Shown: piece after piece, positions 1 to 7,525 of the stretch | How positions within the stretch are numbered: position 1 is the stretch's first letter | Layout: each line of letters begins with the position of its first letter | NCBI GenBank assembly: GCA_945882215.1 | Contig: CAMCWM010000035.1 | Coordinates: forward strand, 1-35,959 | Direction of reading: 5' to 3' | Origin: Akkermansia muciniphila | GTDB lineage: Bacteria; Verrucomicrobiota; Verrucomicrobiia; Verrucomicrobiales; Verrucomicrobiaceae | DNA: 35,959 nt | Made by a program: the position numbers and the translations under genes | The notes under the pieces: model-generated | Databases searched by the model: none | What the model was told of the DNA's origin: nothing | The model's input: the letters and a program-made list of their open reading frames with translations, nothing else

Positions 1-1
1 G

Positions 2-772
2 CCCGAATCCGCGCCCACGCTGCATCCGCTGCAAACCAATGACGCGGCGCTCGACGCCGCGCGTGCGCATCCCGACCGCCTGATCGCCTTCTGCTGCCTC
101 GATCCGCGTGTGACGGTCGATCCAACCGCGACCAAGACTTTCCCCACGCGACAAGGCCACGTCGCAGGCACCAAAGGTCTGATCGACATCCTCAAGCGCT
201 ACAAGGACGCTGGTGCGCGCGGTCTCGGCGAGCACAAGGTCGGCCTGCCCTTCGATCATCCGCAGATGATGCAGCTCTACGAGGCCTGCGACACACTGGA
301 ACTGCCAATCCTCTTCCATCTCGACGATCTGCGAGGCATCGACACGGTCGGTCTACCGCGCCTGGAGAACGCACTGAAGGCCTTCCCCAAACTTCCGCTC
401 ATCGGCCACGCCTGCGGTTTCTGGTCGTCCATCTCAGGCGATGCCACGAAAGAGGACTTCGGCCGCTATCCGAAAGTCCCGCGTCCCATCACGCCCGGCG
501 GCGCGCTCGACCGCCTCATGGATGCCTACCCGAATCTCTACTGCGACCTCTCCGAGCCGGGTGGCGCCATCGCTCTCACGCGTGACCCGGCGTTTGCCCG
601 TGAGTTCGTCCTGCGCCGCGCCGACCGTCTGCTCTTCGGCAGCGACTACCTCGCCCCCGGCCAGGAGATCCCGCAGTTCGACATCCTCGCCGGCATGAAC
701 CTGCCCGACGACGTGCAATACAAGATCCATCGCGGCAACGCGATCCGCCTCTTGAAACTCGGCATCCAATGA
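2..772 (+). CDS. Amidohydrolase-2 family metal-dependent hydrolase, 5' end outside window
   Basis: The reading frame is open from the first bases of the window, so the true start lies upstream; a GTG at 110 is only an internal codon. The visible part encodes the central and C-terminal portion of a TIM-barrel hydrolase of the amidohydrolase_2 type (PF04909-like). Supporting motifs are AHPDRLIAFCCLDPR near the window edge, a FHLDD strand end, a LIGHACG strand end carrying a probable metal-binding or catalytic His, and the C-terminal LLFGSDY with the conserved Asp, followed by a helix ending GNAIRLL as is usual in this family. The substrate cannot be told from sequence. The stop overlaps the possible ATG of the next gene (ATGA at 769), which suggests translational coupling. 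Whether it has a signal peptide is not visible. Confidence 0.8.
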   Translation, partial: PESAPTLHPLQTNDAALDAARAHPDRLIAFCCLDPRVTVDPTATKTFPTRQGHVAGTKGLIDILKRYKDAGARGLGEHKVGLPFDHPQMMQLYEACDTLELPILFHLDDLRGIDTVGLPRLENALKAFPKLPLIGHACGFWSSISGDATKEDFGRYPKVPRPITPGGALDRLMDAYPNLYCDLSEPGGAIALTRDPAFAREFVLRRADRLLFGSDYLAPGQEIPQFDILAGMNLPDDVQYKIHRGNAIRLLKLGIQ

Positions 773-1776
773 ACCCTCACCACCCAATGAAACTGTTCCT
801 CCACGCCGCCCTTTTGCTCGCATCCGCACACGCCCAGGAAACAACGGCTCCCGACTGGGTGCTCGAAGGCACCGCCGCCTGGCAGGCGCGCGATTCGCAG
901 GCGGAGTGGGTTTTCAAAGACCAGCTCTGGATCGGCGGCGGCTGGTTCCAGTCGTTTGCGGAGCCGCCACGCGATGTTTGGGCTTCTGGCAATGGTAAGG
1001 AGTGGAAACTGGTCGAAAAGAATGCGCCGTGGCTGCACAGCGATCTGCCGATGAACGTCACCTTTGCCGACAAGATGTGGATCATGGGCGGCTGGCATAA
1101 GGGCAGGCTGCCGGGGCACAGCGCGAGCAATCAAGTGTGGTCTTCCACCGATGGCGTGAAGTGGGACCAAGTCACCGCGAACGCTGGCTGGTCGCCAAGG
1201 CTCGCGGCGGGGCTCGTCGAGTTTCACGGTCGCCTGTGGATGCTGGGTGGCACCGAGGACTACTACTTTGGAACGGACAAGAACTTGAAGAATGATGTGT
1301 GGTCCTCGGCCAACGGCAAGGAGTGGAAGCTGGAAACCGCGAACGCTGCGTGGTCGCCGCGTGCTTATCATCAGGCCGTCATTTTGAACGATAAAATCTA
1401 CGTCTTCGGCGGCGGCAACTATGTGCCGACATTTCACGCGAAGAATGATGTGTGGTCTTCCAGCGATGGCGTGAACTGGACCTGCGAGACGGAGTCCGCG
1501 CCGTGGGAGCCGCGCCTGTGGTTCAGCGCAGCCGTGTATCGCGGACGCATGTGGGTGCTCGGTGGCTGGTCGAAGGACAAGGACAACTTCGGGGATGTCT
1601 GGCACAGCGCCGATGGCAAAACTTGGCAGCGACTTGAAACGAAGACATGCTGGAAAGCGCGGCATGAGCACTCCGTCTTCGTTTTCAAAGACAAGCTGTG
1701 GATCGCGGGCGGTCATGCGAGGCCGTTGTCGAGCGAGGTGTGGTCGCTGAGCCTGCCGGAGAACTGGAAACCATAA
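769..1776 (+). CDS. Secreted kelch-repeat beta-propeller protein
   Basis: This encodes 335 residues from the ATG that overlaps the previous stop. An ATG at 787 (MKLFLHAALLLASAHAQ) would give a cleaner Sec signal peptide and may be the real start. The mature part holds six recurring units of about 50 residues. Each has a strand ending in LWIxGG or a variant (WIGGG, WIMGG, WMLGG, YVFGG, WVLGG, WIAGG), and about 25 residues later the pattern VWSSxDGxxW. This is the kelch/galactose-oxidase type of beta-propeller, here probably six blades and little else. No catalytic residues or extra domain are evident, so a binding or scaffold role outside the cytoplasm is the most that can be said. Neighbouring repeats also share DNA words such as aagaatgatgtgtggtc, pointing to internal duplication. 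Confidence 0.8.
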   Translation: MNPHHPMKLFLHAALLLASAHAQETTAPDWVLEGTAAWQARDSQAEWVFKDQLWIGGGWFQSFAEPPRDVWASGNGKEWKLVEKNAPWLHSDLPMNVTFADKMWIMGGWHKGRLPGHSASNQVWSSTDGVKWDQVTANAGWSPRLAAGLVEFHGRLWMLGGTEDYYFGTDKNLKNDVWSSANGKEWKLETANAAWSPRAYHQAVILNDKIYVFGGGNYVPTFHAKNDVWSSSDGVNWTCETESAPWEPRLWFSAAVYRGRMWVLGGWSKDKDNFGDVWHSADGKTWQRLETKTCWKARHEHSVFVFKDKLWIAGGHARPLSSEVWSLSLPENWKP

Positions 1777-1786
1777 GACGCCCATT

Positions 1787-1811
1787 CGTGAGTTTGGCCC
1801 CTGAACTCGCG
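1787..1811 (+). other. Hairpin just upstream of the DUF1549/DUF1553 gene
   Basis: In the 46-base gap, cgtgagttt (1787-1795) can pair with gaactcgcg (1803-1811) across a 7-base loop, with two G-T wobbles. No T-run follows, so it is not a convincing intrinsic terminator. It ends 11 bases before the next start codon and could affect translation initiation or mRNA processing. It could also be chance. Confidence 0.3.
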
Positions 1812-1822
1812 TAGGTTCCTTC

Positions 1823-4396
1823 ATGCGCCCACGTGGCATTTTCATCCTCGGACTTCTCGCGCTCGTTCCGTGCGCGAAGGCGGTGGATTATGCCACGCAG
1901 ATCAAGCCGCTGCTGAAGCAGAAGTGCTATGCGTGCCACGGCGGGCTGAAGCAGAAGGCGGGGCTGCGGCTGGACACGGTGCAGCTTTTGCTGAAGGGCG
2001 GCAAATCGGGATCGGCGACGAAGTTCATCATCGAACGTGTGAGCGCGACAGATGAGCACAAGCGCATGCCGCAGGAGGCGGCGGCGCTTTCGGCGGAGCA
2101 GATCGCGATGCTGCGGGAGTGGATCGCAGCCGGAGCGCCGGGACTGGTCGATGAAACGCCGGAGGCCGATCCGAGGCAGCATTGGGCATTTCAAAGCGTG
2201 CGGCGGCCGGCTTTGCCCAAGGCGGCTGGCAGGAACGCGATTGATGCGTTCGTGAATGAAGCACTGGCGGCGAATCAACTCACGCCATTGCCGGAAGCAT
2301 CTCGCTCCACGCTGCTGCGGCGAGTTTACGTTGATCTGATCGGCCTGCCTCCGACTCGTGAGGAGCTTCACGCCTTTCTCGCTGATACTTTACCCGACGC
2401 TTACGAGCGCGTGGTCGAGCGATTGCTGAATGATCCACGTCATGGCGAGCGCTGGGCGCGGCACTGGATGGATGTGTGGCGCTACAGCGACTGGTATGGC
2501 CGGCGCACGGCGAACGATGTGTGGAACAGCGCGCCGCAGATCTGGCGCTGGCGGGACTGGATCGTGAAGTCGCTGAATGCGGACAAGGGCTACGACCGCA
2601 TGCTCTCGGAGATGCTGGCAGCGGATGAGATCGCTCCACTCGATGATGAGGCGGCTGTGGCGACTGGCTTCTTGATTCGGAACTGGTATGCGCTGAATCC
2701 GAACCAGTGGATGCGCGACACCATCGAGCACACCGGCAAGGCATTCCTCGGCCTCACCTTCAACTGCGCGCACTGCCATGATCACAAGTATGATCCAATC
2801 TCGCACGAGGACTACTTCCGCTTCCGCGCGATCTTTGAGCCGCTCGGTGTGCGGCAGGATCGCTGGTCGGGCGAGGCCGATCCGGGTCCGTTTCAAGAGT
2901 ATGTCTATGTGACGCAGCGCAAACCGAACCGTCTGGGTGCGGTGCGTGCCTTCGACAAACAAAGTGATGCGAAGACGTGGTTCTACACGGGGGGCGATGA
3001 GCGCAATCGCATGGAGAACAAACCGCCGCTCACACCCGGTGTGCCAGCCTTTCTGAGCGCAAAAAAACTGGCCATCCAACCTGTGTCGCTGCCCAAGGAC
3101 GCCGTGTATCCTGGTTTGCGGCCTGCGATTCAGGAGACGGAACTGACGAACCGTATGAACGCAGTCACGCGTGCTGAGGAGGAGCTTCTCGCTCTCACCG
3201 CATCAACGGAGAGTGCTGCGACCGCTTTGGAAAAAGCGCGCAAGGCTCTCAAGGCGGCACGCGCGGCTCTTGCCAGCTCCATCGCGAGGCTGGCGGCGGA
3301 TCAGGCGAAATTTGGCGACACTCCCGAAGCGCAAAAACTCGCGCTCGCACGCAAAGCGGGTCAGGCGGAGCGCGACGCGGGTGTGGCGGACGCGGAAGCA
3401 GTGTTGGCGACTGCGATTCATGCGATGAGCGTGCCGACGAGTGACGTGAAAGCCGCGGATGCCTTGAAGAAAGCTCAAACCAATGCGCAGGCGGCCTTGA
3501 CCAAGGCGGAGGCTGCGCGTGCGAATCCGAAATCACCCGAAGCCTACACCTCGATGACGAGTGTGTTTCCCGCGCAGAGCACGGGTCGGCGCAAGGCGTT
3601 CGCAGAATGGCTCACGCGGCGTGATCATCCGCTGACAGCTCGTGTGGCTGTGAACCACTTGTGGATGCGGCATTTCCAGGAGCCGCTCGTGGCATCCGTG
3701 TTTGATTTTGGTCGCAATGGTGCGAAGCCGGTCAACCCGGCGCTGCTCGACTGGCTGGCGGCGGAGTTGATGGAAAACGGCTGGAGCATGCAGCATCTGC
3801 ATCGGCTGATCGTCACGAGCGCGGCGTATCGCCGTGCCTCAAGGAGCGGCGATTTGCAATCGCTGACGGCGGTTGCAAACCGCCGTTCCATGGAGACCGA
3901 TCCCGACAATCATTTCCTCTGGCGCATGAATCCCTCGCGCATGGAGGCGGAGGTGGTGCGCGACAGCGTGTTGCATCTGGCCGGTGCGCTCGATCCGAAG
4001 ATGGGCGGTCAGGAATTGGAGAACACCGAGGCGGAGACCAGCGCACGCCGCAGCCTTTACTTCAGTTGCCATCCCGAAGTCGGTGGCCGCAGCGCGATGG
4101 CGGCGATGTTTGACGCACCCGAGCCGACGGACTGCTATCGCCGCACCAGCAGCGTGCTGCCACAGCAGGCGCTGGTGATGACGAACAGCAAGCTGGTGCA
4201 TGATCACAGCGCCGCGCTCGCTCGACAGATTGGAGCAGACGCCCCCGATTTCATCACTGCTGCCTTCGAGCACATCCTGAGCCGCGCACCGACCGAGGTC
4301 GAACTGTCCTCATGCCGTGACTTTTTGAAGCAAGGCAGCAAGGAAAGCCTGGTGCGCGTGCTAGTGAACCACAACGACTTCGTCACCGTGCGGTGA
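1823..4396 (+). CDS. PSCyt1-DUF1549-DUF1553 planctomycete-type cytochrome protein
   Basis: This 857-residue exported protein starts with MRPRGIFILGLLALVPCAKA, a Sec signal. A PSCyt1-type heme-binding segment follows with C35-Y-A-C38-H39. DUF1549 (PSCyt2) spans about residues 140-350, with the signature RVYVDLIGLPPT and a second C315-A-H-C318-H319 followed by DHKYDP. Residues about 437-569 form an Ala/Lys/Glu-rich coiled coil. DUF1553 (PSD1) follows, recognised by RKAFAEWLTRRDHPLTARV and the VNHLWMRHF segment. The two CxxCH sites suggest covalent heme and a periplasmic redox or binding role, but the family has no established reaction to my knowledge. It is followed after 12 bases by a DUF1501 gene, the usual partner. 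Oddity: a paired palindrome lies in frame at 3849-3886, within the DUF1553 region. Confidence 0.9.
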   Translation: MRPRGIFILGLLALVPCAKAVDYATQIKPLLKQKCYACHGGLKQKAGLRLDTVQLLLKGGKSGSATKFIIERVSATDEHKRMPQEAAALSAEQIAMLREWIAAGAPGLVDETPEADPRQHWAFQSVRRPALPKAAGRNAIDAFVNEALAANQLTPLPEASRSTLLRRVYVDLIGLPPTREELHAFLADTLPDAYERVVERLLNDPRHGERWARHWMDVWRYSDWYGRRTANDVWNSAPQIWRWRDWIVKSLNADKGYDRMLSEMLAADEIAPLDDEAAVATGFLIRNWYALNPNQWMRDTIEHTGKAFLGLTFNCAHCHDHKYDPISHEDYFRFRAIFEPLGVRQDRWSGEADPGPFQEYVYVTQRKPNRLGAVRAFDKQSDAKTWFYTGGDERNRMENKPPLTPGVPAFLSAKKLAIQPVSLPKDAVYPGLRPAIQETELTNRMNAVTRAEEELLALTASTESAATALEKARKALKAARAALASSIARLAADQAKFGDTPEAQKLALARKAGQAERDAGVADAEAVLATAIHAMSVPTSDVKAADALKKAQTNAQAALTKAEAARANPKSPEAYTSMTSVFPAQSTGRRKAFAEWLTRRDHPLTARVAVNHLWMRHFQEPLVASVFDFGRNGAKPVNPALLDWLAAELMENGWSMQHLHRLIVTSAAYRRASRSGDLQSLTAVANRRSMETDPDNHFLWRMNPSRMEAEVVRDSVLHLAGALDPKMGGQELENTEAETSARRSLYFSCHPEVGGRSAMAAMFDAPEPTDCYRRTSSVLPQQALVMTNSKLVHDHSAALARQIGADAPDFITAAFEHILSRAPTEVELSSCRDFLKQGSKESLVRVLVNHNDFVTVR
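3849..3886. repeat. Tandem pair of short palindromes inside a coding region
   Basis: Two perfect stem-loops lie back to back. In the first, gcgatt (3849-3854) pairs with aatcgc (3858-3863) around a 3-base loop tgc. In the second, acggcggtt (3866-3874) pairs with aaccgccgt (3878-3886) around gca. The two stems resemble each other (GCGATT/GCGGTT with TTGCAA at the centre), as if copies of one element. They are translated without breaking the frame as about 13 residues (GDLQSLTAVANRR) in a variable stretch between the conserved AAYRRAS and DPDNHFLWRM segments of DUF1553. No other copy was noticed in this window. Confidence 0.7.
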
Positions 4397-4408
4397 TTGG
4401 CTCCAGCC

Positions 4409-5884
4409 ATGAATAATGCATCTCACAGATCCAACTTCCCATGCGGCCAGATCAGTCGCAGGCGCTTCCTCGCAGATGCGGGCATGGGGTTCACGGGGCT
4501 GGCGCTGGGTGGCACACTGATGAGTGATGGCATCGTGAGGGCCGCGCCCGTGCTGACGCCCATCGTGCCCAAAGCGAAGTCGGTGATCTGGATCTTCCTC
4601 TCGGGTGGTTACAGCCATGTTGAGACCTTCGATCCGAAGCCCGCGCTCACAAAGTATGCGGGCATGAGCTTTGACAAAACGCCGCTCGAAAATCCACTGA
4701 AGTCGGACAAGCATCACAAGCGCTTCCGCTCCGTGACGGCGCAGGAGGTGAATAAGCGCGATGTCTATCCGAGCATCTATCCGATGCAGGTCGGCTTCAG
4801 CAAACAGGGCCAGTGCGGCGTGGAGATCACCGACTGGTGGCCGCATCTCTCGAAGTGCGTCGATGACATCGCCTTTGTGCGGAACATGTGGACGACGGAC
4901 AACGACCATTTTGCCGAAAACCAACTGCACACGGGGCGGCATCGTCTGGATGAACAGCAGCCGTGCATCGGCTCGTGGGTACATTATGGCCTCGGCACGC
5001 TGAATGAGAACCTGCCGAAGTTCGTCGTGCTCGGCGGCCCCACCGACAGCACGAAGCGGCTCTCGATTGATTCGCTCTACCTCGGCCCGGATCACTCGGC
5101 CGTGCCGTTGAATCTCGATCCGAACAATCCGCTGCCGTTTGGCAGACGCGACCCGCGGCAAAGCGCGGACGAGCAGGTGCGCGAATACCAGCTCATCAAC
5201 CGCCTCAACCAGCTCACCGCCGTGGAGTATCCCGAAGATGCGTCCCTGCAAGCCCGCATCCACGCGTATGAGCTGGCGTTTCGCATGCAGATGGCCGTGC
5301 CGGAGACGCTCGATCTGAAAAGCGAATCGGAAGCCACGCGGAAGCTCTACGGCATCGACAAAGCATCCACAAAGATCGCCGGCGAGCGCTTCCTGGCCGC
5401 GCGGCGGCTCGTCGAGCGCGGTGTGCGCTTTGTGCAGGTCTATCCCTCTGCTACGGGCACTTGGGACTCGCATGCGAGTCTGAAAAAGAACCACACCGGC
5501 CTCTGTGAAGGCGTGGATCAGCCTGTGGCCGGCCTGCTGCGCGATCTGAAGCAGCGCGGCATGTTGGAGGAGACGCTCGTCGTCTTCTGCACCGAGTTTG
5601 GCCGCACACCCGGCATGGAGACGCGCAGCGGGCACAAAGACGGGCGAGATCATCATCCGCACGGCTTCACCATCTGGTTCGCCGGTGGCGGCACGAGAGG
5701 CGGCACCGTGCACGGCGAGACCGACGAACTCGGCTACCACGCCCAAGGCGAAGGCCACTACATCACCGACCTGCACGCGACCACCTGCCATCTGCTCGGC
5801 CTGGATCTACGTGCGCTGGAGATTCCCGGCCGCAAGCGACTGGAGATCGATCACGGCAATGTTATCCGCGAGGTGTTGGCGTGA
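4409..5884 (+). CDS. DUF1501 protein with Tat-like signal
   Basis: This encodes 491 residues from the ATG at 4409; an in-frame TTG at 4397, directly after the previous stop, is less likely. The N-terminus has SRRRFLADAG followed by a hydrophobic stretch, which fits a twin-arginine export signal. The body matches DUF1501 (PF07394): IFLSGGYSHVETFDPKP near the start of the domain and EFGRTP around residue 394, followed by the His-rich GRDHHPHGFT and a C-terminal LEIDHGNVIREVLA. As far as I know the family is related to the alkaline phosphatase/sulfatase fold, but its reaction is unknown. It sits 12 bases behind the DUF1549/DUF1553 gene, so the two probably form one transcription unit. Its last 14 codons resemble the remnant at 27761-27808. 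Confidence 0.9.
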   Translation: MNNASHRSNFPCGQISRRRFLADAGMGFTGLALGGTLMSDGIVRAAPVLTPIVPKAKSVIWIFLSGGYSHVETFDPKPALTKYAGMSFDKTPLENPLKSDKHHKRFRSVTAQEVNKRDVYPSIYPMQVGFSKQGQCGVEITDWWPHLSKCVDDIAFVRNMWTTDNDHFAENQLHTGRHRLDEQQPCIGSWVHYGLGTLNENLPKFVVLGGPTDSTKRLSIDSLYLGPDHSAVPLNLDPNNPLPFGRRDPRQSADEQVREYQLINRLNQLTAVEYPEDASLQARIHAYELAFRMQMAVPETLDLKSESEATRKLYGIDKASTKIAGERFLAARRLVERGVRFVQVYPSATGTWDSHASLKKNHTGLCEGVDQPVAGLLRDLKQRGMLEETLVVFCTEFGRTPGMETRSGHKDGRDHHPHGFTIWFAGGGTRGGTVHGETDELGYHAQGEGHYITDLHATTCHLLGLDLRALEIPGRKRLEIDHGNVIREVLA

Positions 5885-5909
5885 GCGGGGCTTTTTCCGT
5901 TTCTTCATC

Positions 5910-7478
5910 ATGAAAAACCGCATCACACTCCTCGTCGCAAGCGCCCTCACCCTCCACGCCGCCGAACCAACGGCAGCTGAGTGGGCCGAGGTGAATCAAC
6001 CGCTCGTCATCGCCGCCGACCAAGCGCCGAAGCTCGGCACGGGTGACTTTTCCATCTCCGTCTGGGCCAAGGCAGGTGCGACGGACCGCGTCACCGGTGA
6101 TTTGCTCAGTCAATACGATCCAAAGAAGCGGCGCGGGTTTCATCTCACGCTCAAGAGCACTCCAGGCGTGACTTCGAACGTGGCGAACTGGCGGCATTTG
6201 CAGTTCGGCATCGACGATGACAAACCCTGCACTTGGCGTGACTGCGGGCGGCCCGGGAAGGCGCTGTTTGCCTTTTCGATGGCGACTCACGAAGGCGCTC
6301 TTTATGCGGGCACATGCGAGCCGGATGCGGGAGGAATGGGACACGTGTATCGCTACGAGGGCGGTGAGAAATGGAGCGATTGCGGCAGTCTCGATGGCAG
6401 CAACTCCGTCACCGCGCTCGCTGCTTTCGAAGGCACGTTGTATGCGGGCACAGGCAAGTATCGCGTGGCCGGTTCGAGTCTGCCGGAGTCACCGAACACC
6501 ACGCTCGGTGGTCGCGTGTTTCGTTTAGAAGGCGGCACGAAATGGGTGGATTGCGGGCAGTTGCCGGACACGGAGACTGTGGGAGGCCTGGTGGTGTTTC
6601 AGGGACGGCTCTATGCCTCGTCGCTCTACAAACCGGCGGGCTTCTTCCGCTACGAGGGCGGCACGCAATGGACGCGGTTGCCCGACGCCATCGGTCCCGA
6701 CCTCAAGACGGGCGAACTGGGGCCGAAGCGTGTCGTGTCGCTCACCGTGTATGATGGTCTGCTCTATGCCACCAGTTACGACGGCGGGCGCGTGTATCGC
6801 TTCGATGGCAAGGCGTGGACGGACTGCGGTCAGATCGGCACCGACACGCAAAGTTATGGTTTCACCAGCTACGAGGGTCGGCTGCATGTCTCCATGTGGC
6901 CGAGCGGGCGTGTGGATCGGTTTGAAGACGTGGCACGGTGGACGGACATCGGGCGTCTCGGCCAGGAACTGGAGGTTATGGGCATGATGGTGCACAACGG
7001 CCGCTTCATCGCGGGCACCCTGCCGCTCGCCGAAGTCCATGCCTACGATGGCGATGGCAAATGGACGCTCTGGCAGCGCCTCGATCACACGCCCGATGTG
7101 AAATATCGCCGCGCCTGGACCATGGCCGAGCACGCGGGCGAAGTCTTCTGCGGCACGCTGCCCTCCGGCAAAGTCTGGGCCGCGCGACATGGCCGGCAGG
7201 TCTCGTGGGATCACGCGCTGCCGAGCGGCTGGCATCACATCGCCGCCGTCAAGACCGCGAATCGGCTCACGCTGCACGTCGATGGCAAACAAGTCGCCGA
7301 AAGCACCGGCTTCGATGCTTCTTCATGGAATCTCGACAGCGAGGCACCGTTGCGACTTGGCACCGGCATGAACGGCCCCTTCAACGGCGAGCTTCGTGAA
7401 CTGCAAATCCACCGCCGTGCACTCACCACTGAGGAGATCGCCTCGAACGCCACACAGAAGCAGGCAAGTTTCGAGTAG
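5910..7478 (+). CDS. Secreted LamG-like protein with a nested beta-propeller
   Basis: The ATG at 5910 gives 522 residues with the signal MKNRITLLVASALTLHAAE; the frame is open further upstream but overlaps the DUF1501 gene. Residues about 20-105 look like the first half of a LamG/concanavalin-like fold (GTGDFSISVWAK, then GFHLTLK and LQFGIDDDK). Residues about 106-421 are a run of propeller-like units of the form GxLYAGT...VYRYEGGxxWxDCG. Residues about 422-515 resume the LamG fold (SWDHALPSGWHHIAAVK, LTLHVDGKQV, LRLGTG, GELRELQIHRRALTTEEI). The likely role is extracellular carbohydrate or ligand binding. It starts 25 bases after the DUF1501 stop. Which propeller family the insert belongs to cannot be settled by eye. 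Confidence 0.8.
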   Translation: MKNRITLLVASALTLHAAEPTAAEWAEVNQPLVIAADQAPKLGTGDFSISVWAKAGATDRVTGDLLSQYDPKKRRGFHLTLKSTPGVTSNVANWRHLQFGIDDDKPCTWRDCGRPGKALFAFSMATHEGALYAGTCEPDAGGMGHVYRYEGGEKWSDCGSLDGSNSVTALAAFEGTLYAGTGKYRVAGSSLPESPNTTLGGRVFRLEGGTKWVDCGQLPDTETVGGLVVFQGRLYASSLYKPAGFFRYEGGTQWTRLPDAIGPDLKTGELGPKRVVSLTVYDGLLYATSYDGGRVYRFDGKAWTDCGQIGTDTQSYGFTSYEGRLHVSMWPSGRVDRFEDVARWTDIGRLGQELEVMGMMVHNGRFIAGTLPLAEVHAYDGDGKWTLWQRLDHTPDVKYRRAWTMAEHAGEVFCGTLPSGKVWAARHGRQVSWDHALPSGWHHIAAVKTANRLTLHVDGKQVAESTGFDASSWNLDSEAPLRLGTGMNGPFNGELRELQIHRRALTTEEIASNATQKQASFE

Positions 7479-7525
7479 TGGAGTATTGAATCGCGCCATT
7501 CACTGCGAGCCGCGCCAAAATCTCA

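Noticed and set aside
646..1845. 399-codon open frame on the minus strand
   Set aside because: It lies antisense to the kelch gene, is Arg/Pro/His-rich, lacks any domain motif, and arises from codon bias in GC-rich DNA.
4361..5791. 476-codon open frame on the minus strand
   Set aside because: It is antisense to the DUF1501 gene, which has clear family motifs throughout; the antisense product has none.
4409..5884. Annotating DUF1501 genes as sulfatases
   Set aside because: A fold relationship to the alkaline phosphatase superfamily is likely, but the C/S-x-P-x-R sulfatase signature is not present and no reaction is established.
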